DNA of 64,000 nt, taken from positions 2,200,519 to 2,264,518 of the forward strand of contig NZ_FUFN01000010.1 of assembly GCF_900162615.1 (NCBI RefSeq). The letters are read 5' to 3'. Below are positions 54,233 through 63,800 of the stretch, piece by piece (position 1 is the stretch's first letter; every line of letters begins with the position of its first letter). The DNA is from Virgibacillus proomii. Its GTDB lineage: Bacteria > Bacillota > Bacilli > Bacillales > Amphibacillaceae. A program made the translations under genes and the position numbers. The notes below the pieces were generated by a model, which worked only from the letters and a program-made list of their open reading frames with translations, had not been told where the DNA came from and did no database searches.

Positions 54233-55387
54233 CTATTTTAGCATTTCCCCTTCAAGTAAGAACCTCTCAAATACTTCATTAGCCAATAACTTACCTTCTT
54301 CCGTTAATACGATTGTATTGACATCCTCTATTAACCAGCCTTTTTGTATAAGTTCTTCAATGGACGAACGGTATACTTGATTCATTGAAATTCCAAATTT
54401 AGCTTTAAAATGATGTTTATTTACTCCTTGCATCCTTCGTAATCCAAGAAACATCTCTTCTTCCATTTGTTCTTTTTTACCAATGGAATCGATGTGTAAG
54501 ATTGGTTTTCCATCTAGTTTCGCTTGTTTGATATAAGCGGGCAGTGGCCGAATATTGCCATAACGTTTACCGGGTAAATAACCGTAAGCTCCTGCACCAA
54601 AACCGTAATAATATTCATTATTCCAATAAGTTAAGTTGTGTTTGCTTTCAAATCCTGGTCGAGCAAAATTACTAATCTCATATTGTAATAATCCATTTTC
54701 TTTAGCTGTTAATTTTAAAATTTCATACATCTGTACTTCTTCCTCTTGTGCAGGACGATGTAGCTTACCCTTTTTATAACGTTGATAGAAAACGGTTTTG
54801 GGCTCAATTTGCAAAGCATATGTCGAAAGATGCGGTAGATTTAAACTCATTGCAGCATGTAAAGATGCTTTAAAATGAGCAATCGACTGATTTGGAAGTG
54901 CATAGATTAAATCGGTACTAATATTATTTATGCCATGTTTCTGTAGAAGTTCAATCGTATGATATACATCTTGCACGGTATGAATTCTGCCTAATTTTTT
55001 TAGCATGGCATTATCAAATACTTGAACACCTAAAGACACTCGATTAACTCCATACGACGTCAATAATTTTATTTTTTCCTCACTAAAATCTCCCGGATTA
55101 GCTTCAATCGTAAACTCTTCACATGCTGTTAAATCAAATTTCAAACTTAGTTGTTCTAACACTGCTTCTAATTGATCGACAGTTAAAGCAGTCGGGGTTC
55201 CTCCACCAATAAAAATGGTACGGATCTTTGTATTATTTTCCTTTACATAAGTGGAAATTTCCTGTTTTAACGCATCTATATAGTCATTTGCCAATTGTTC
55301 ATTGTAAAAAAACTTGGTGAAATCACAGTAATGACAAATTTGCTGACAAAATGGTATGTGCACATAAACAGATTGAATTAAATTCAT
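54233..55387 (-). CDS. hemW: radical SAM heme chaperone HemW
   Basis: A 384-aa radical-SAM protein. The cluster motif is CQQICHYCDF (near 14-23, CxxxCxxC), then GGGTPTAL near 62, YALQIEPKT near 180 and a C-terminal HTH-like domain. The motif lacks the extra Cys and N-terminal part of true HemN, so it is the heme-trafficking protein, not coproporphyrinogen oxidase. In B. subtilis it lies directly next to lepA; here a 2.9-kb decayed island intervenes. Confidence 0.92.
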   Translation of the reverse strand: MNLIQSVYVHIPFCQQICHYCDFTKFFYNEQLANDYIDALKQEISTYVKENNTKIRTIFIGGGTPTALTVDQLEAVLEQLSLKFDLTACEEFTIEANPGDFSEEKIKLLTSYGVNRVSLGVQVFDNAMLKKLGRIHTVQDVYHTIELLQKHGINNISTDLIYALPNQSIAHFKASLHAAMSLNLPHLSTYALQIEPKTVFYQRYKKGKLHRPAQEEEVQMYEILKLTAKENGLLQYEISNFARPGFESKHNLTYWNNEYYYGFGAGAYGYLPGKRYGNIRPLPAYIKQAKLDGKPILHIDSIGKKEQMEEEMFLGLRRMQGVNKHHFKAKFGISMNQVYRSSIEELIQKGWLIEDVNTIVLTEEGKLLANEVFERFLLEGEMLK

Positions 55388-55956
55388 ACTATACTCCTTC
55401 TTAACCTTTCATTTGGTTTATCGAATTAAACTCCTCTTAGAAAAATAGATTTATTAAATAGATAGAGCAGCATTTTTCAAACTTGTATGTATTTAGCAAA
55501 GTAGCCTTCTATTTTCTTTTAGGGGTTTTATAAGCCTTTTTCATCCAACATGTGTATTTGTGTATTTTATAATAGTGAACCATAATTATCAAGAAGGAGG
55601 GGGTGACTAACCCCGACCTCTGAAATCACCTGTTTGCTCCCTTTCCTTACTTATGCTCTTTCTTTACATCTTTATTTCAACAAACTTTATTGAAGTTCAT
55701 CTAATACATTTTTAGGAACTTGGTCTTTTGATACTTCTTCATAAGACCGTCTGTTTAGACATTTCTTTCTAAATACAAAGGTATAATAATCTTATTTGTG
55801 TTAAAGTTTGTATCGAAAAGTACATTACTTGTAGATTGGTGTTTAAACACTTTCGTTTGTAAGTGGTAAGAGACGATAACTAAATAAAAAACGTAAAGTA
55901 TTTGATTTTAAATTTAAGGCAATATCTAGGGATCTAATTATCTTCAGTACTTGAAT
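55388..55956. other. non-coding left part of the hemW-lepA island
   Basis: Contains a TATAAT box near 55567 followed by a strong AAGGAGGGGG stretch at 55592-55601, but the frame behind it stops after a few codons. No protein, tRNA or repeat A-D recognised. It may be the remains of an accessory gene. Confidence 0.45.
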
Positions 55957-56757
55957 TTATGCGACCGATATGGACAATGTAACACTTGCACCAATTATCT
56001 TGTCTTCCCTTTTTATATTTTTTATTTCAATTATTCCTTTATGTTCTCTTACTATTGATTCTACAATGAATAATCCAAGCCCGTAATGCTTGTCACCTCT
56101 ATCTAACGAAGTAGTGTAAAATTTTTCTGTTGCCCTATTTAATGCCTCCTCAGAAAATCCTTTTCCATTATCTTAAATAACGATGTTGTATGAACGGTTG
56201 AAATTAAAAAATGATAAAGAAATGGTCCCGTCCTCTGGAGAAAATTGAATCGCATTTTGTACAACATTCTGAAAAGCCTTTGTTACCTTAGATAAATCTA
56301 TGAATGCATTGGATGTTTCCGTTTTTTCTAAAACTAAATGCCTTCCTTTAATATTAGATAATTCTTTAGCGAGAAATATCCATTCAGAAACTACCTCTTT
56401 GGTAACAAGAACCTTTACAACAGTAGTATGTTTCGATACACTCGACAGATATTTCAATTCATCAACATATGTATTTAGTCGAGAAACTCCTTTATAAGAG
56501 TTTCCAATTAGATTTTTCTAGTTGGTTGATAGTTCGGTTTCTTTTAATAAATCTAAATTTCCACTTATTAAAGTAATAGGTGTTCGTATATCATGGGAAA
56601 CAGCTTGTAGAGTCCGATATAATTTTTGATCGACATCCCACTGTCTTTCAAGAGAGGTCGATAATTCCATTTTTAATTTGTCTAAAGTAGAAATTACTTC
56701 ATTCATTTCCTTAATGGAACTGAAAAATATAGGCTTAAAAACAAACAGCCCATAACA
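55957..56757 (-). pseudogene. sensor histidine kinase remnant with two nonsense codons
   Basis: One continuous reading frame of about 265 codons interrupted only by TAG (56518-56520) and TAA (56173-56175); no frameshift is needed. Read through them it has a HAMP-like start, the phosphoacceptor box QAVSHDIRTPITLISGN, an N box FQNVVQNAIQF, a G1 box DNGKGF just after the TAA, and a G2 box YGLGLFIVESI. The N-terminal sensor and membrane part is missing; a stop codon closes the frame upstream. No response regulator remains nearby. It is a recently inactivated kinase. Confidence 0.85.
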
Positions 56758-57213
56758 GCTTCATGTAAAATGTAAGTTAAAACGCCAGTTCGGACCCCCT
56801 CTCAGTTCATCCACGATTTTACCTTGTTGCTTATAGATTTCTATTTACTCCGTGTGCTGAAGTTTAACAAGGAGGACATCCTTAAATACGTTAATTACTT
56901 TTCTGATATACCTTTCTCCTTGCCCTGAGGGATTTTTTGGTGCTGCATTTCAAGATCTTTACATCATGGTCCTCTTCTTCATATGTCCCAAAGTCGACTT
57001 CCCTTGATCCTGTCTCTTTTTACTAGGCGACAAGAGTCACTTTGTCACAGGACTTAAACCTTAGGATTTCCCCATCAGTCTCCTGTTAGCTACTAAGCGT
57101 CTTGACCTTACTTGGGTCGGACTTTTTCCAATTAGTGATTAACGGCTTTTTAGGCATTCGCTAATCCAAAAACTTTCCGTAAGAAGAACTTGAGATTAAT
57201 TTGAGTAAAATAT
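56758..57213. other. unexplained sequence between two pseudogenes
   Basis: 456 bp with a different texture from the AT-rich gaps: less A/T-monotonous and many short mirrored words (AAGGAGGACATCCTT near 56870; CTAGGCGACAAGAGTCACTTTGTCACAGG near 57024). No long ORF on either strand and no repeat A-D. It may be a decayed gene of the accessory island or a structured RNA; I cannot tell. Confidence 0.45.
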
Positions 57214-58259
57214 ATGGAACATCAGTTTAATAAAGGTATGATTTCAAAATTGGAAAACGAAACAGAGAGAATGTTAAGAAAGGCGATATCCGAATATGAA
57301 AATACACGGGTATTCTTTGAACCATCTCAAATAAGTGTCTATGATTATTTTCAATTTTGGCTAAAAGAGTATGTGGAGGTAAGCCTTAAATATAATGCTG
57401 TTGAAAATTATAAAGGAGTATTCAAAAAACATATAAACCCAGTTTTTGGAAAAAATTAAAAAGTATCCCTCCTGAATCACTTCAAAAATGTATTCATGAT
57501 AAATATAGAGAGGGTGACGCAAGAAAAACATTAACTATATTTCATACGGTTTTAAAAAGCGATTTAAACCAAGCTGTATATCCATACAAGCTTTTAATAG
57601 ACAATCCAATGCTATATGTCAAGACACCAAAAATAGTGCGGAGAAAGTCGACTAAAAGCGATTTAAAAATACTTTTTTTAGAAATCATCAAGAAGATTAA
57701 CGATTTCTTGATGAAGATAATACATTTTATATTGGCTTAAATATAGAGATGAGGGTTAGTAAAGTTTGCGCGCTTACATGGGATATGGTTGATCTTAACA
57801 ATAAAACACTAGGTTAACAAAATATTTATTAACAAAGATGGTAAATGGGTATTTGGCGCCTAAAACAGCAGCTTCTTATAGAAAAATAAAAATCGGCAAT
57901 ACACTTGTTAACCTTTTAAAGAAACATAAAAGTAAACAAAAACAAAATAAATGGAAGTATGGCGAGCATTATCACCAAAGTAATTTAGTTTACACTAAAG
58001 TAATGGATTGTCCGTAATTCTGGAAAATTGTAAATGGAGTGGTAGAATTTTAGAAAAAAGCTGGGCACTGATTTTAATTTTCACTCATTAGGACACACCA
58101 TACTACGCTCTTGTTAGAACAAGGAGCACTTATAGATATACAGCAAAGATTAGGTCATAGTAGGGTTAGTTTACACTAGACACCTATTCCCACTTAACGG
58201 AGAAAATGGGTAATCAAACGGTAGACATTTTTGAAAGAATGATGAGCGAGAATATATAG
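57214..58259 (+). pseudogene. tyrosine recombinase (phage/ICE integrase) pseudogene
   Basis: Fragments in all three frames add up to one integrase. An SAM-like N-terminal core-binding part (VYDYFQFWLKEYVEVSLKYNAVENYKGVFKKHINPVFGK, to 57453), then LKSIPPESLQKCIHDKY and KTLTIFHTVLKSDLNQA after a frameshift near 57455, and a catalytic domain with EMRVSKVCALTWDMV (catalytic Arg), a later HSLGH where HxxR should be, GHSRVS, and the nucleophile in DTYSHLTEKMG near 58190. At least five frameshifts or stops. The HxxR Arg appears changed to Gly. Confidence 0.88.
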
Positions 58260-58305
58260 CCTAGCCACCAAAATAAAAAGTTCGGTAGCTATATGGTGGC
58301 TAGAC
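58260..58305. terminator. inverted repeat after the integrase remnant
   Basis: CTAGCCACCA (58261-58270) pairs with TGGTGGCTAG near 58295-58304. It could be the integrase terminator or, being next to lepA, a former attachment-site boundary. Confidence 0.5.
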
Positions 58306-58343
58306 GTTAAATTTCATTATCGATATAGCTTGCACCCCTTGAT

Positions 58344-60152
58344 TTAATCATCATCCATCTTCAAAACTGCCATAAAGGCTTCTTGGGGAACTTCCACGGA
58401 GCCAATCATTTTCATTCGTTTTTTACCTTCTTTTTGCTTTTCCAGTAATTTACGCTTCCGTGAAATGTCTCCTCCGTAACATTTAGAGAGTACGTTTTTT
58501 CGCATCGCTTTGATCGTTGAACGAGCGATAATCTTATTGCCAATCGCAGCTTGTACCGGGACTTCAAACTGCTGTCTTGGAATAAGATCTTTTAATTTCT
58601 CGACAATCTGCTTTCCACGCTCGTAAGCAAAGTCACGGTGAACAATGAACGATAACGCATCGATTGTTTCCCCATTTAGTAAAATATCCATTTTCACTAA
58701 TTTTGAAGGACGGTAACCAATTAAATCATAATCAAACGAAGCATAACCTTTCGTGTGTGATTTGAGTTGATCAAAGAAATCATAAACAATCTCAGATAAT
58801 GGAATATGATAAATTACATTTACACGAATATCATCTAAGTATTCCATGTCAATAAATTGGCCTCGTTTTTTTTGTGATATTTCCATTACCGCACCAACAA
58901 ATTCATTTGGTACCATAATCGATGCTTTCACATAGGGCTCTCGTATTTCCTTAATTTGTTGAGGGTCGGGCATAAATGATGGGTTATCAATAGAAATGGT
59001 TTCTCCATCTGTTTGCTCCACTTCATAAATAACACTTGGGGCAGTTGTAATTAAATCAATATTAAACTCTCTTTCAATGCGTTCTTGAATAATCTCCATA
59101 TGCAATAATCCTAAAAAACCACAGCGAAAGCCAAAGCCCAATGCTTGAGATGTTTCCGCTTCATATTGGAGTGATGAATCATTTAATTCTAATCGTTCCA
59201 ATGCTTCTCGTAAGTCATTATAATTTTTAGAGTCTACCGGATATAGACCGCAAAATACCATTGGGTTTAATTTCTTATATCCCGGTAAAGGTTCTGTTGC
59301 CGGACGGCTTGCCAGTGTAATCGTGTCACCAACCCGAGTATCTCCTACATTTTTAATCGATGCTGTCAAATAACCGACATCACCAACAATTAATTCATCT
59401 TTACTTTCTGGTTTTGGATGAAATACACCTACCTCGTTAACTTCATATTCCTTTCCAGTTGCCATCATTTTTATTTTATCGCCAACCTTAACAGACCCTT
59501 CCTTTATACAAACGTAGGCAACAACACCGCGGTACGGATCATAAAGGGAGTCAAAAATCAACGCCTTGAGAGATGCCTCCGGATCGCCGGATGGGGCAGG
59601 TATTACCTCAATGATTCGTTCCAAAATCTCATCTATGCCAATATTTGCTTTTGCTGAAGCAAGAATCACATCATCTTTATCAATCCCAATTACATCTTCC
59701 AACTCTTGTTTGACACGTTCTGGATCTGCACTTGGTAAATCTATTTTATTGATAACAGGGATGATCTCTAAATCGTTATCCAAAGCTAAATAAACGTTTG
59801 CCAACGTTTGCGCCTCTATTCCTTGAGCAGCATCAACCACTAAGATAGCACCTTCACAAGCTGCAAGACTCCGCGATACTTCATATGTAAAATCAACATG
59901 TCCAGGTGTATCGATCAAATGGAACAGATATTCCTCTCCAGCTTTACTTGTATAATGAAGCTGAACTGCGTTTAATTTTATTGTAATACCACGCTCTCTC
60001 TCCAAATCCATAGCATCAAGTAACTGATCTTTCATTTCTCGTTGTGAAATTGCTTGTGTTCGCTCTAAAATACGATCAGCTAACGTCGACTTTCCATGGT
60101 CAATATGAGCGATAATCGAAAAGTTCCGTACATTTCTTTGATTTTCTGCCAT
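58344..60152 (-). CDS. lepA: elongation factor 4 (LepA)
   Basis: A 602-aa ribosome-associated translational GTPase that acts on stalled or mispositioned ribosomes and in initiation. G1 AHIDHGKST near 15-23, RGIT, DTPGH near 80, NKID near 134 and an EF-G-like domain series ending in the LepA-specific C-terminal domain (RKRKLLEKQKEGKKRMK). The gene is complete despite the adjacent integrase remnant. The frame opens MAENQRNVRNFSIIAHIDH. Confidence 0.97.
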   Translation of the reverse strand: MAENQRNVRNFSIIAHIDHGKSTLADRILERTQAISQREMKDQLLDAMDLERERGITIKLNAVQLHYTSKAGEEYLFHLIDTPGHVDFTYEVSRSLAACEGAILVVDAAQGIEAQTLANVYLALDNDLEIIPVINKIDLPSADPERVKQELEDVIGIDKDDVILASAKANIGIDEILERIIEVIPAPSGDPEASLKALIFDSLYDPYRGVVAYVCIKEGSVKVGDKIKMMATGKEYEVNEVGVFHPKPESKDELIVGDVGYLTASIKNVGDTRVGDTITLASRPATEPLPGYKKLNPMVFCGLYPVDSKNYNDLREALERLELNDSSLQYEAETSQALGFGFRCGFLGLLHMEIIQERIEREFNIDLITTAPSVIYEVEQTDGETISIDNPSFMPDPQQIKEIREPYVKASIMVPNEFVGAVMEISQKKRGQFIDMEYLDDIRVNVIYHIPLSEIVYDFFDQLKSHTKGYASFDYDLIGYRPSKLVKMDILLNGETIDALSFIVHRDFAYERGKQIVEKLKDLIPRQQFEVPVQAAIGNKIIARSTIKAMRKNVLSKCYGGDISRKRKLLEKQKEGKKRMKMIGSVEVPQEAFMAVLKMDDD

Positions 60153-60261
60153 TAATGATGTTCACTCCTACTTCCTCCTATCTGTATTCAAACAGATAGA
60201 AACCCAAAATTAACTGCGCCAATGACTAGGTTAGATTATAGCAATAGAACCATTGATATTC

Positions 60262-60640
60262 AAGAACAAAAGCTAGAAGGGCTCGATTAGTAACTTACAA
60301 ACTTGAGAGCCCCTAATAAGATCGAGTGAAACTTCATTCCGTGAAACGCTTTTCACACGGAATGTTAGTACCTTAAAGGTATGACCTAAAGGCCTTTGAA
60401 CCGAATTGAGCATTTAGGTGCCGTTTTTCTTTTATGTTCACAATGCATAACAGATTTTAGAATTGAGGAAAGTACGGCACCTTACATGCGGGGTAAAGGG
60501 AAACTTTATTCAAGGAGTGCTTTTCTACTTGAATGTAAGTTAAACGAAAGTCGCTTGATCGCGTAAGCTAGACGAAGCAACTTTTTCAAAAAGTTACCCT
60601 CCATGTAGAAACAGATATCATTTCGTAGACAAGAATAAAA
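60262..60640 (+). repeat. family A repeat A8, interrupted by B14
   Basis: Left part 60262-60325 (AAGAACAAAAGCTAGAAGG..) and tail part 60545-60640 (AAAGTCGCTTGATCGCGTAAGCTAGACGAAGC, TACCCTCCATGTAGAAACAGATAT) flank B14 and a second partial B copy. Confidence 0.65.
60326..60492 (+). repeat. family B repeat B14 plus partial second copy
   Basis: 167 bp. It has an intact CATTCCGTG/CACGGAATG hairpin, a TACC..GGTA mini-hairpin, the GGCATTTAGG hairpin and an ACGGCACC arm; the right flank is GTAAA instead of ATAAA. From 60498 a new family B left end starts (AAACTTTATTC with an ATTCAAG/CTTGAAT stem), breaking off near 60545. Confidence 0.72.
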
Positions 60641-60924
60641 GCGTGATACTATACTAAATATTGAATAATTCAATCTGTTCAACCATCGTATAGAAGAATA
60701 ATAAGTTAAAATTCGGAAAAATCAATAGTTTAAACGTTAAAGAACTTTCTAATTAGGCATCAGCCAAAATAAGCTCGATTATTAACAGAAGTTGGCAAGG
60801 CGAGCGGTTAATGAACATGTCAAGGTTCTTACAATCGATCAATTGGTTGTCAGTTTGTAAGAACCTACTATTTTTACAATGACATTTAATAGCATCAAGA
60901 CCAGACATATAGTTTTTTAACAAC
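60641..60924. other. non-coding gap upstream of the lepA side
   Basis: Contains a 12-bp inverted repeat AGGTTCTTACAA/TTGTAAGAACCT (60823-60834 with 60855-60866) after the yqxA gene, possibly its terminator although the T run is poor. No gene recognised; the short minus frame here is unlikely to be real. Confidence 0.45.
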
Positions 60925-61233
60925 TTAAAAAAACAGCTGCGATATTTGATATAAAATTTCAACCACAATTTCATAAAATCCTGTAATACTTGCTTCTAGT
61001 ATAGAAGCTGTCTTCTCCGTTACCGGAGCGGGAGCTTCTACTTCTGTAAGAGGAGCTCTGTTTTCCCCACTAGTTGCTTCGTTTATATTTTCGGTAGATG
61101 GTAAAGTTATTTCCTCTATCTTATCTGAGGCAATGGGTTCTTGTTCCTTATTCACTGCACCTTGATTACCATAAACTACTCCTGTTAAAAAACAAATTGC
61201 CAGCAACAAAAGAATAATCACAGATCTTGCCAT
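60925..61233 (-). CDS. yqxA: YqxA-like small secreted/membrane protein
   Basis: A 102-aa protein. A signal anchor (about 3-20), a variable acidic middle rich in E, P and T, and a conserved tail with the IYEIV/FYEIVVEILYQISQLFF type helix. It matches the YqxA (DUF3679) position between spoIIP and lepA in B. subtilis. Function unknown. A TTAGGAGGGTT ribosome-binding site precedes the ATG. Confidence 0.8.
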   Translation of the reverse strand: MARSVIILLLLAICFLTGVVYGNQGAVNKEQEPIASDKIEEITLPSTENINEATSGENRAPLTEVEAPAPVTEKTASILEASITGFYEIVVEILYQISQLFF

Positions 61234-61243
61234 ATTAACCCTC

Positions 61244-62410
61244 CTAAGAATCAGCGTCTACTTTCTCAGCATCCCAATATAATTCACTTAATACATCCGC
61301 GAATGCATCAGCTGAACGATACAGCTCGTCTATATTATTTTCTACTCCACCAAACTCCAACAGTAACGCATTTTCTGATAAATCCTGATTAAATATACCA
61401 TTTGTCCCTGCACCTTTCTTCGTAAACACTCCTCTACTTAAGCCAGGGTACTTTTCTTCTAATAAATAATGTAATTTAGCTGCTAGTTTTTGATTTTTTT
61501 CATACGCATCATGCTCTGCGCCAATGACAATCATAACTCGAGCATATGATTTTTGATTAATTTTCGTTGTTGTTTTATTCCTATCGATTGAATCGCGATG
61601 CAGATCAAAAACATAGGTAATGTCTTTATTTGCTGCAACAGTCTCACGAACAATTTTTCTTGAGGCTTCATAAGATTTTCCATAGTCCCAGCCCTTATTG
61701 TTCAGTTCACTCATAATATCGGTGTTATCTACCTTTGTTCCTATGCCATTCGCTTTTAACGATGTTGCTAACCGTTCACTTACCTTGGTAATATTTACTT
61801 CTTTATGATGAGCTTCATTTGGATCAGATACATTAGGTAAATGTGGTAAAAATGATTCTCGGTTATGCGTGTTATACAAAAACACAACATTTTTATCTCC
61901 GGTTGTAGGATGGGATTTCTTTGTACGGTTATCATTTTTGTTCCACTCCGTTTCTTTATCTTGCTGATCGATAAATGCTTGTCGTTCTTTTAAAACGTCT
62001 TTTAAAGGGGGGGAAGACTCAATAGGAAAATTAGTAAAGTTGGTTCCCTTACCAGCAATTAAAATTTGATTATCAAAACTGGAAAATCCAGGTATCTCAT
62101 TTCTTATTAGACTACGAGGGTCTTTGGGTGTAAGATTGGTTGCTACTTGAAATAAGATTGTTGAGACATTTGGCTTGTTTTTATCGGTTAGATAACTTTG
62201 TTGAAAGGCACGATTTTCCAAGCTCAGTAAATAATAGAAAAATGAACTATCAATATCATTTGTCCATCCAGTAATAATTTCTGATGATAATCGATAAGCA
62301 GGCTTTACCGTAGTCATTATTCCAATAAATATAAATAATAAAACAAAACCAATGAAATAAACACTGCCTTTTTGATAAAATGAGCGCAGCCAGTTACTTT
62401 TCCATTGCAT
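61244..62410 (-). CDS. spoIIP: stage II sporulation protein P
   Basis: A 388-aa cell-wall hydrolase (amidase and endopeptidase) of the engulfment complex SpoIID-M-P. A membrane anchor (about 16-34) and an extracellular catalytic domain with YNTHNRESFLPHL (His and Glu) near 178, DLHRDSI near 269 and LLEFGGVENN near 350. Start set at the ATG behind AAAGGGTGG; the frame is 10 codons longer upstream. Directly upstream of yqxA. Confidence 0.93.
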   Translation of the reverse strand: MQWKSNWLRSFYQKGSVYFIGFVLLFIFIGIMTTVKPAYRLSSEIITGWTNDIDSSFFYYLLSLENRAFQQSYLTDKNKPNVSTILFQVATNLTPKDPRSLIRNEIPGFSSFDNQILIAGKGTNFTNFPIESSPPLKDVLKERQAFIDQQDKETEWNKNDNRTKKSHPTTGDKNVVFLYNTHNRESFLPHLPNVSDPNEAHHKEVNITKVSERLATSLKANGIGTKVDNTDIMSELNNKGWDYGKSYEASRKIVRETVAANKDITYVFDLHRDSIDRNKTTTKINQKSYARVMIVIGAEHDAYEKNQKLAAKLHYLLEEKYPGLSRGVFTKKGAGTNGIFNQDLSENALLLEFGGVENNIDELYRSADAFADVLSELYWDAEKVDADS

Positions 62411-62573
62411 GGTTCCACCCTTTCTGAAATGCAACTTCATAACACTATCTTTTTCTATAGTTCACTCTATGAAGTGAATTGCAAAACTAGAACCCAAAAA
62501 TAGATTCAATCCAGATGTAAGAATGTCCCTCGCGTAAGCATATCTTTAGTATTTCTATGACTTCGAAAAAGCA

Positions 62574-62598
62574 AAAGAGCATTCCTAATCAGCTCTTT
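62574..62598 (-). terminator. terminator of gpr
   Basis: AAAGAGC/GCTCTTT stem (62574-62580 with 62592-62598) followed by TTGCTTTTT on the minus strand; about 65 bases past the gpr stop codon. Confidence 0.72.
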
Positions 62599-62664
62599 CA
62601 TTTGAATATGTCTGTCTTTAAGCTGATTAATAGAATGCTCGCTAAACTGTTTGTATACTCTTTT

Positions 62665-63771
62665 TTATCTTGAATAAAAAGCAAAATTATCAACATCCAC
62701 GGTTTCATGCAATGCAGCATTAACACCATTGGCAAGTAAATTTGCCATATCTTTCATAAACCCATCGACTTCTTTTGGTGTAACCATTAAATTATGTCCA
62801 AGCGGTGTTAACACTTCGGTAATCAGTTTTCTTTTTTGTTCATCATCAAGACTACCGACAATACCTAAAAACGTTTGTCGTTTTTCCTTGTCTGGCATGT
62901 CTTCATCCGTTAAACTTCTATTTCCAAATGAAAGTCCAGCAGGTGTTAAGGATTTAGATGGCTTATCCTTTTCTTTCCATTCCCTTCCAAAATGCTTCAA
63001 CAAAAAATCGATCGTATCACTAGCGATCGTCACCGCATCTACAACAGTAGGAACACCTATAGCAAAAACTGGAATACCTAGTGTTTCTTTGCTGATTTCT
63101 TTACGTTTATTACCAACACCAGATCCTGGATGAATACCGGTATTGGACAATTGAATGGTTTCGTTAACTCTTTCAATTGATCTTGAAGCTAAGGCATCAA
63201 TACAAATAACAAAATCCGGCTTAAATTTTTCTACAATCCCAAAAATAATATTACTCGTCTCAATGCCGGTTATGCCCATCACACCAGGAGTTATAGCAGC
63301 AGTAGGTCGGTAACCTTCTGCAACCGTTTCATGCTCCAGTTCAAATAAATGACTTGTCACTAACACTTTTTCTATCGTCATCGGCCCTAACGCATCTGGT
63401 GTAACATTCCAATTTCCCAATCCAACGATTAGACATTTACCATCTTTAGGAATATTGTTGGCAGCAATTAATGCTTCTAACTCCTTTGCTAATACTTTCG
63501 CTGCTTGCTCTTGTCTTTTTGTGTCCTGACGTTTCACCCCATCTGCATAGATGGTAATATATGTTCCCGACTTCTTTTGCAGTAGCTCAGCTCCTGTTTC
63601 ATCAATTTCTACACAGGATATTTTTATTCCCTTTTCTTCACGTTCTTTGATCGTTACCCCTTTTATTTCCTGTTCTGTATTTTGTTGATTTTCAACATAC
63701 ATATCCTTTGCTTCCACAGCAAGATCGGTTCTAACTTGATAAGGGACAATATTCTCATTTGCTTGATCCAT
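62665..63771 (-). CDS. gpr: spore germination protease GPR
   Basis: A 368-aa atypical aspartic protease that degrades small acid-soluble spore proteins on germination. It is made as a zymogen; the region PYQVRTDLAVEAKDMY near 10-25 includes the autoprocessing site consensus. Further family blocks are GLGNWNVTPDALGPMT near 117 and CIDALASRSIERVNETIQLSNTGIHPGSGVGN near 192. Located ahead of spoIIP as in B. subtilis. Repeat B15 starts 30 bases upstream, so the forespore promoter must overlap it or lie beyond it. Confidence 0.95.
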   Translation of the reverse strand: MDQANENIVPYQVRTDLAVEAKDMYVENQQNTEQEIKGVTIKEREEKGIKISCVEIDETGAELLQKKSGTYITIYADGVKRQDTKRQEQAAKVLAKELEALIAANNIPKDGKCLIVGLGNWNVTPDALGPMTIEKVLVTSHLFELEHETVAEGYRPTAAITPGVMGITGIETSNIIFGIVEKFKPDFVICIDALASRSIERVNETIQLSNTGIHPGSGVGNKRKEISKETLGIPVFAIGVPTVVDAVTIASDTIDFLLKHFGREWKEKDKPSKSLTPAGLSFGNRSLTDEDMPDKEKRQTFLGIVGSLDDEQKRKLITEVLTPLGHNLMVTPKEVDGFMKDMANLLANGVNAALHETVDVDNFAFYSR

Positions 63772-63800
63772 TCATCGCTCATCCTTTACATATATTTTAT

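Noticed and set aside
55592..55625. Small ORF behind the AAGGAGGGGG stretch
   Set aside because: A GTG directly touching the putative ribosome-binding site would give only six codons; spacing is wrong for translation.
60753..60974. 73-aa minus-strand frame after yqxA
   Set aside because: Overlaps the yqxA end in another frame, spans an inverted repeat and shows no ribosome-binding site.
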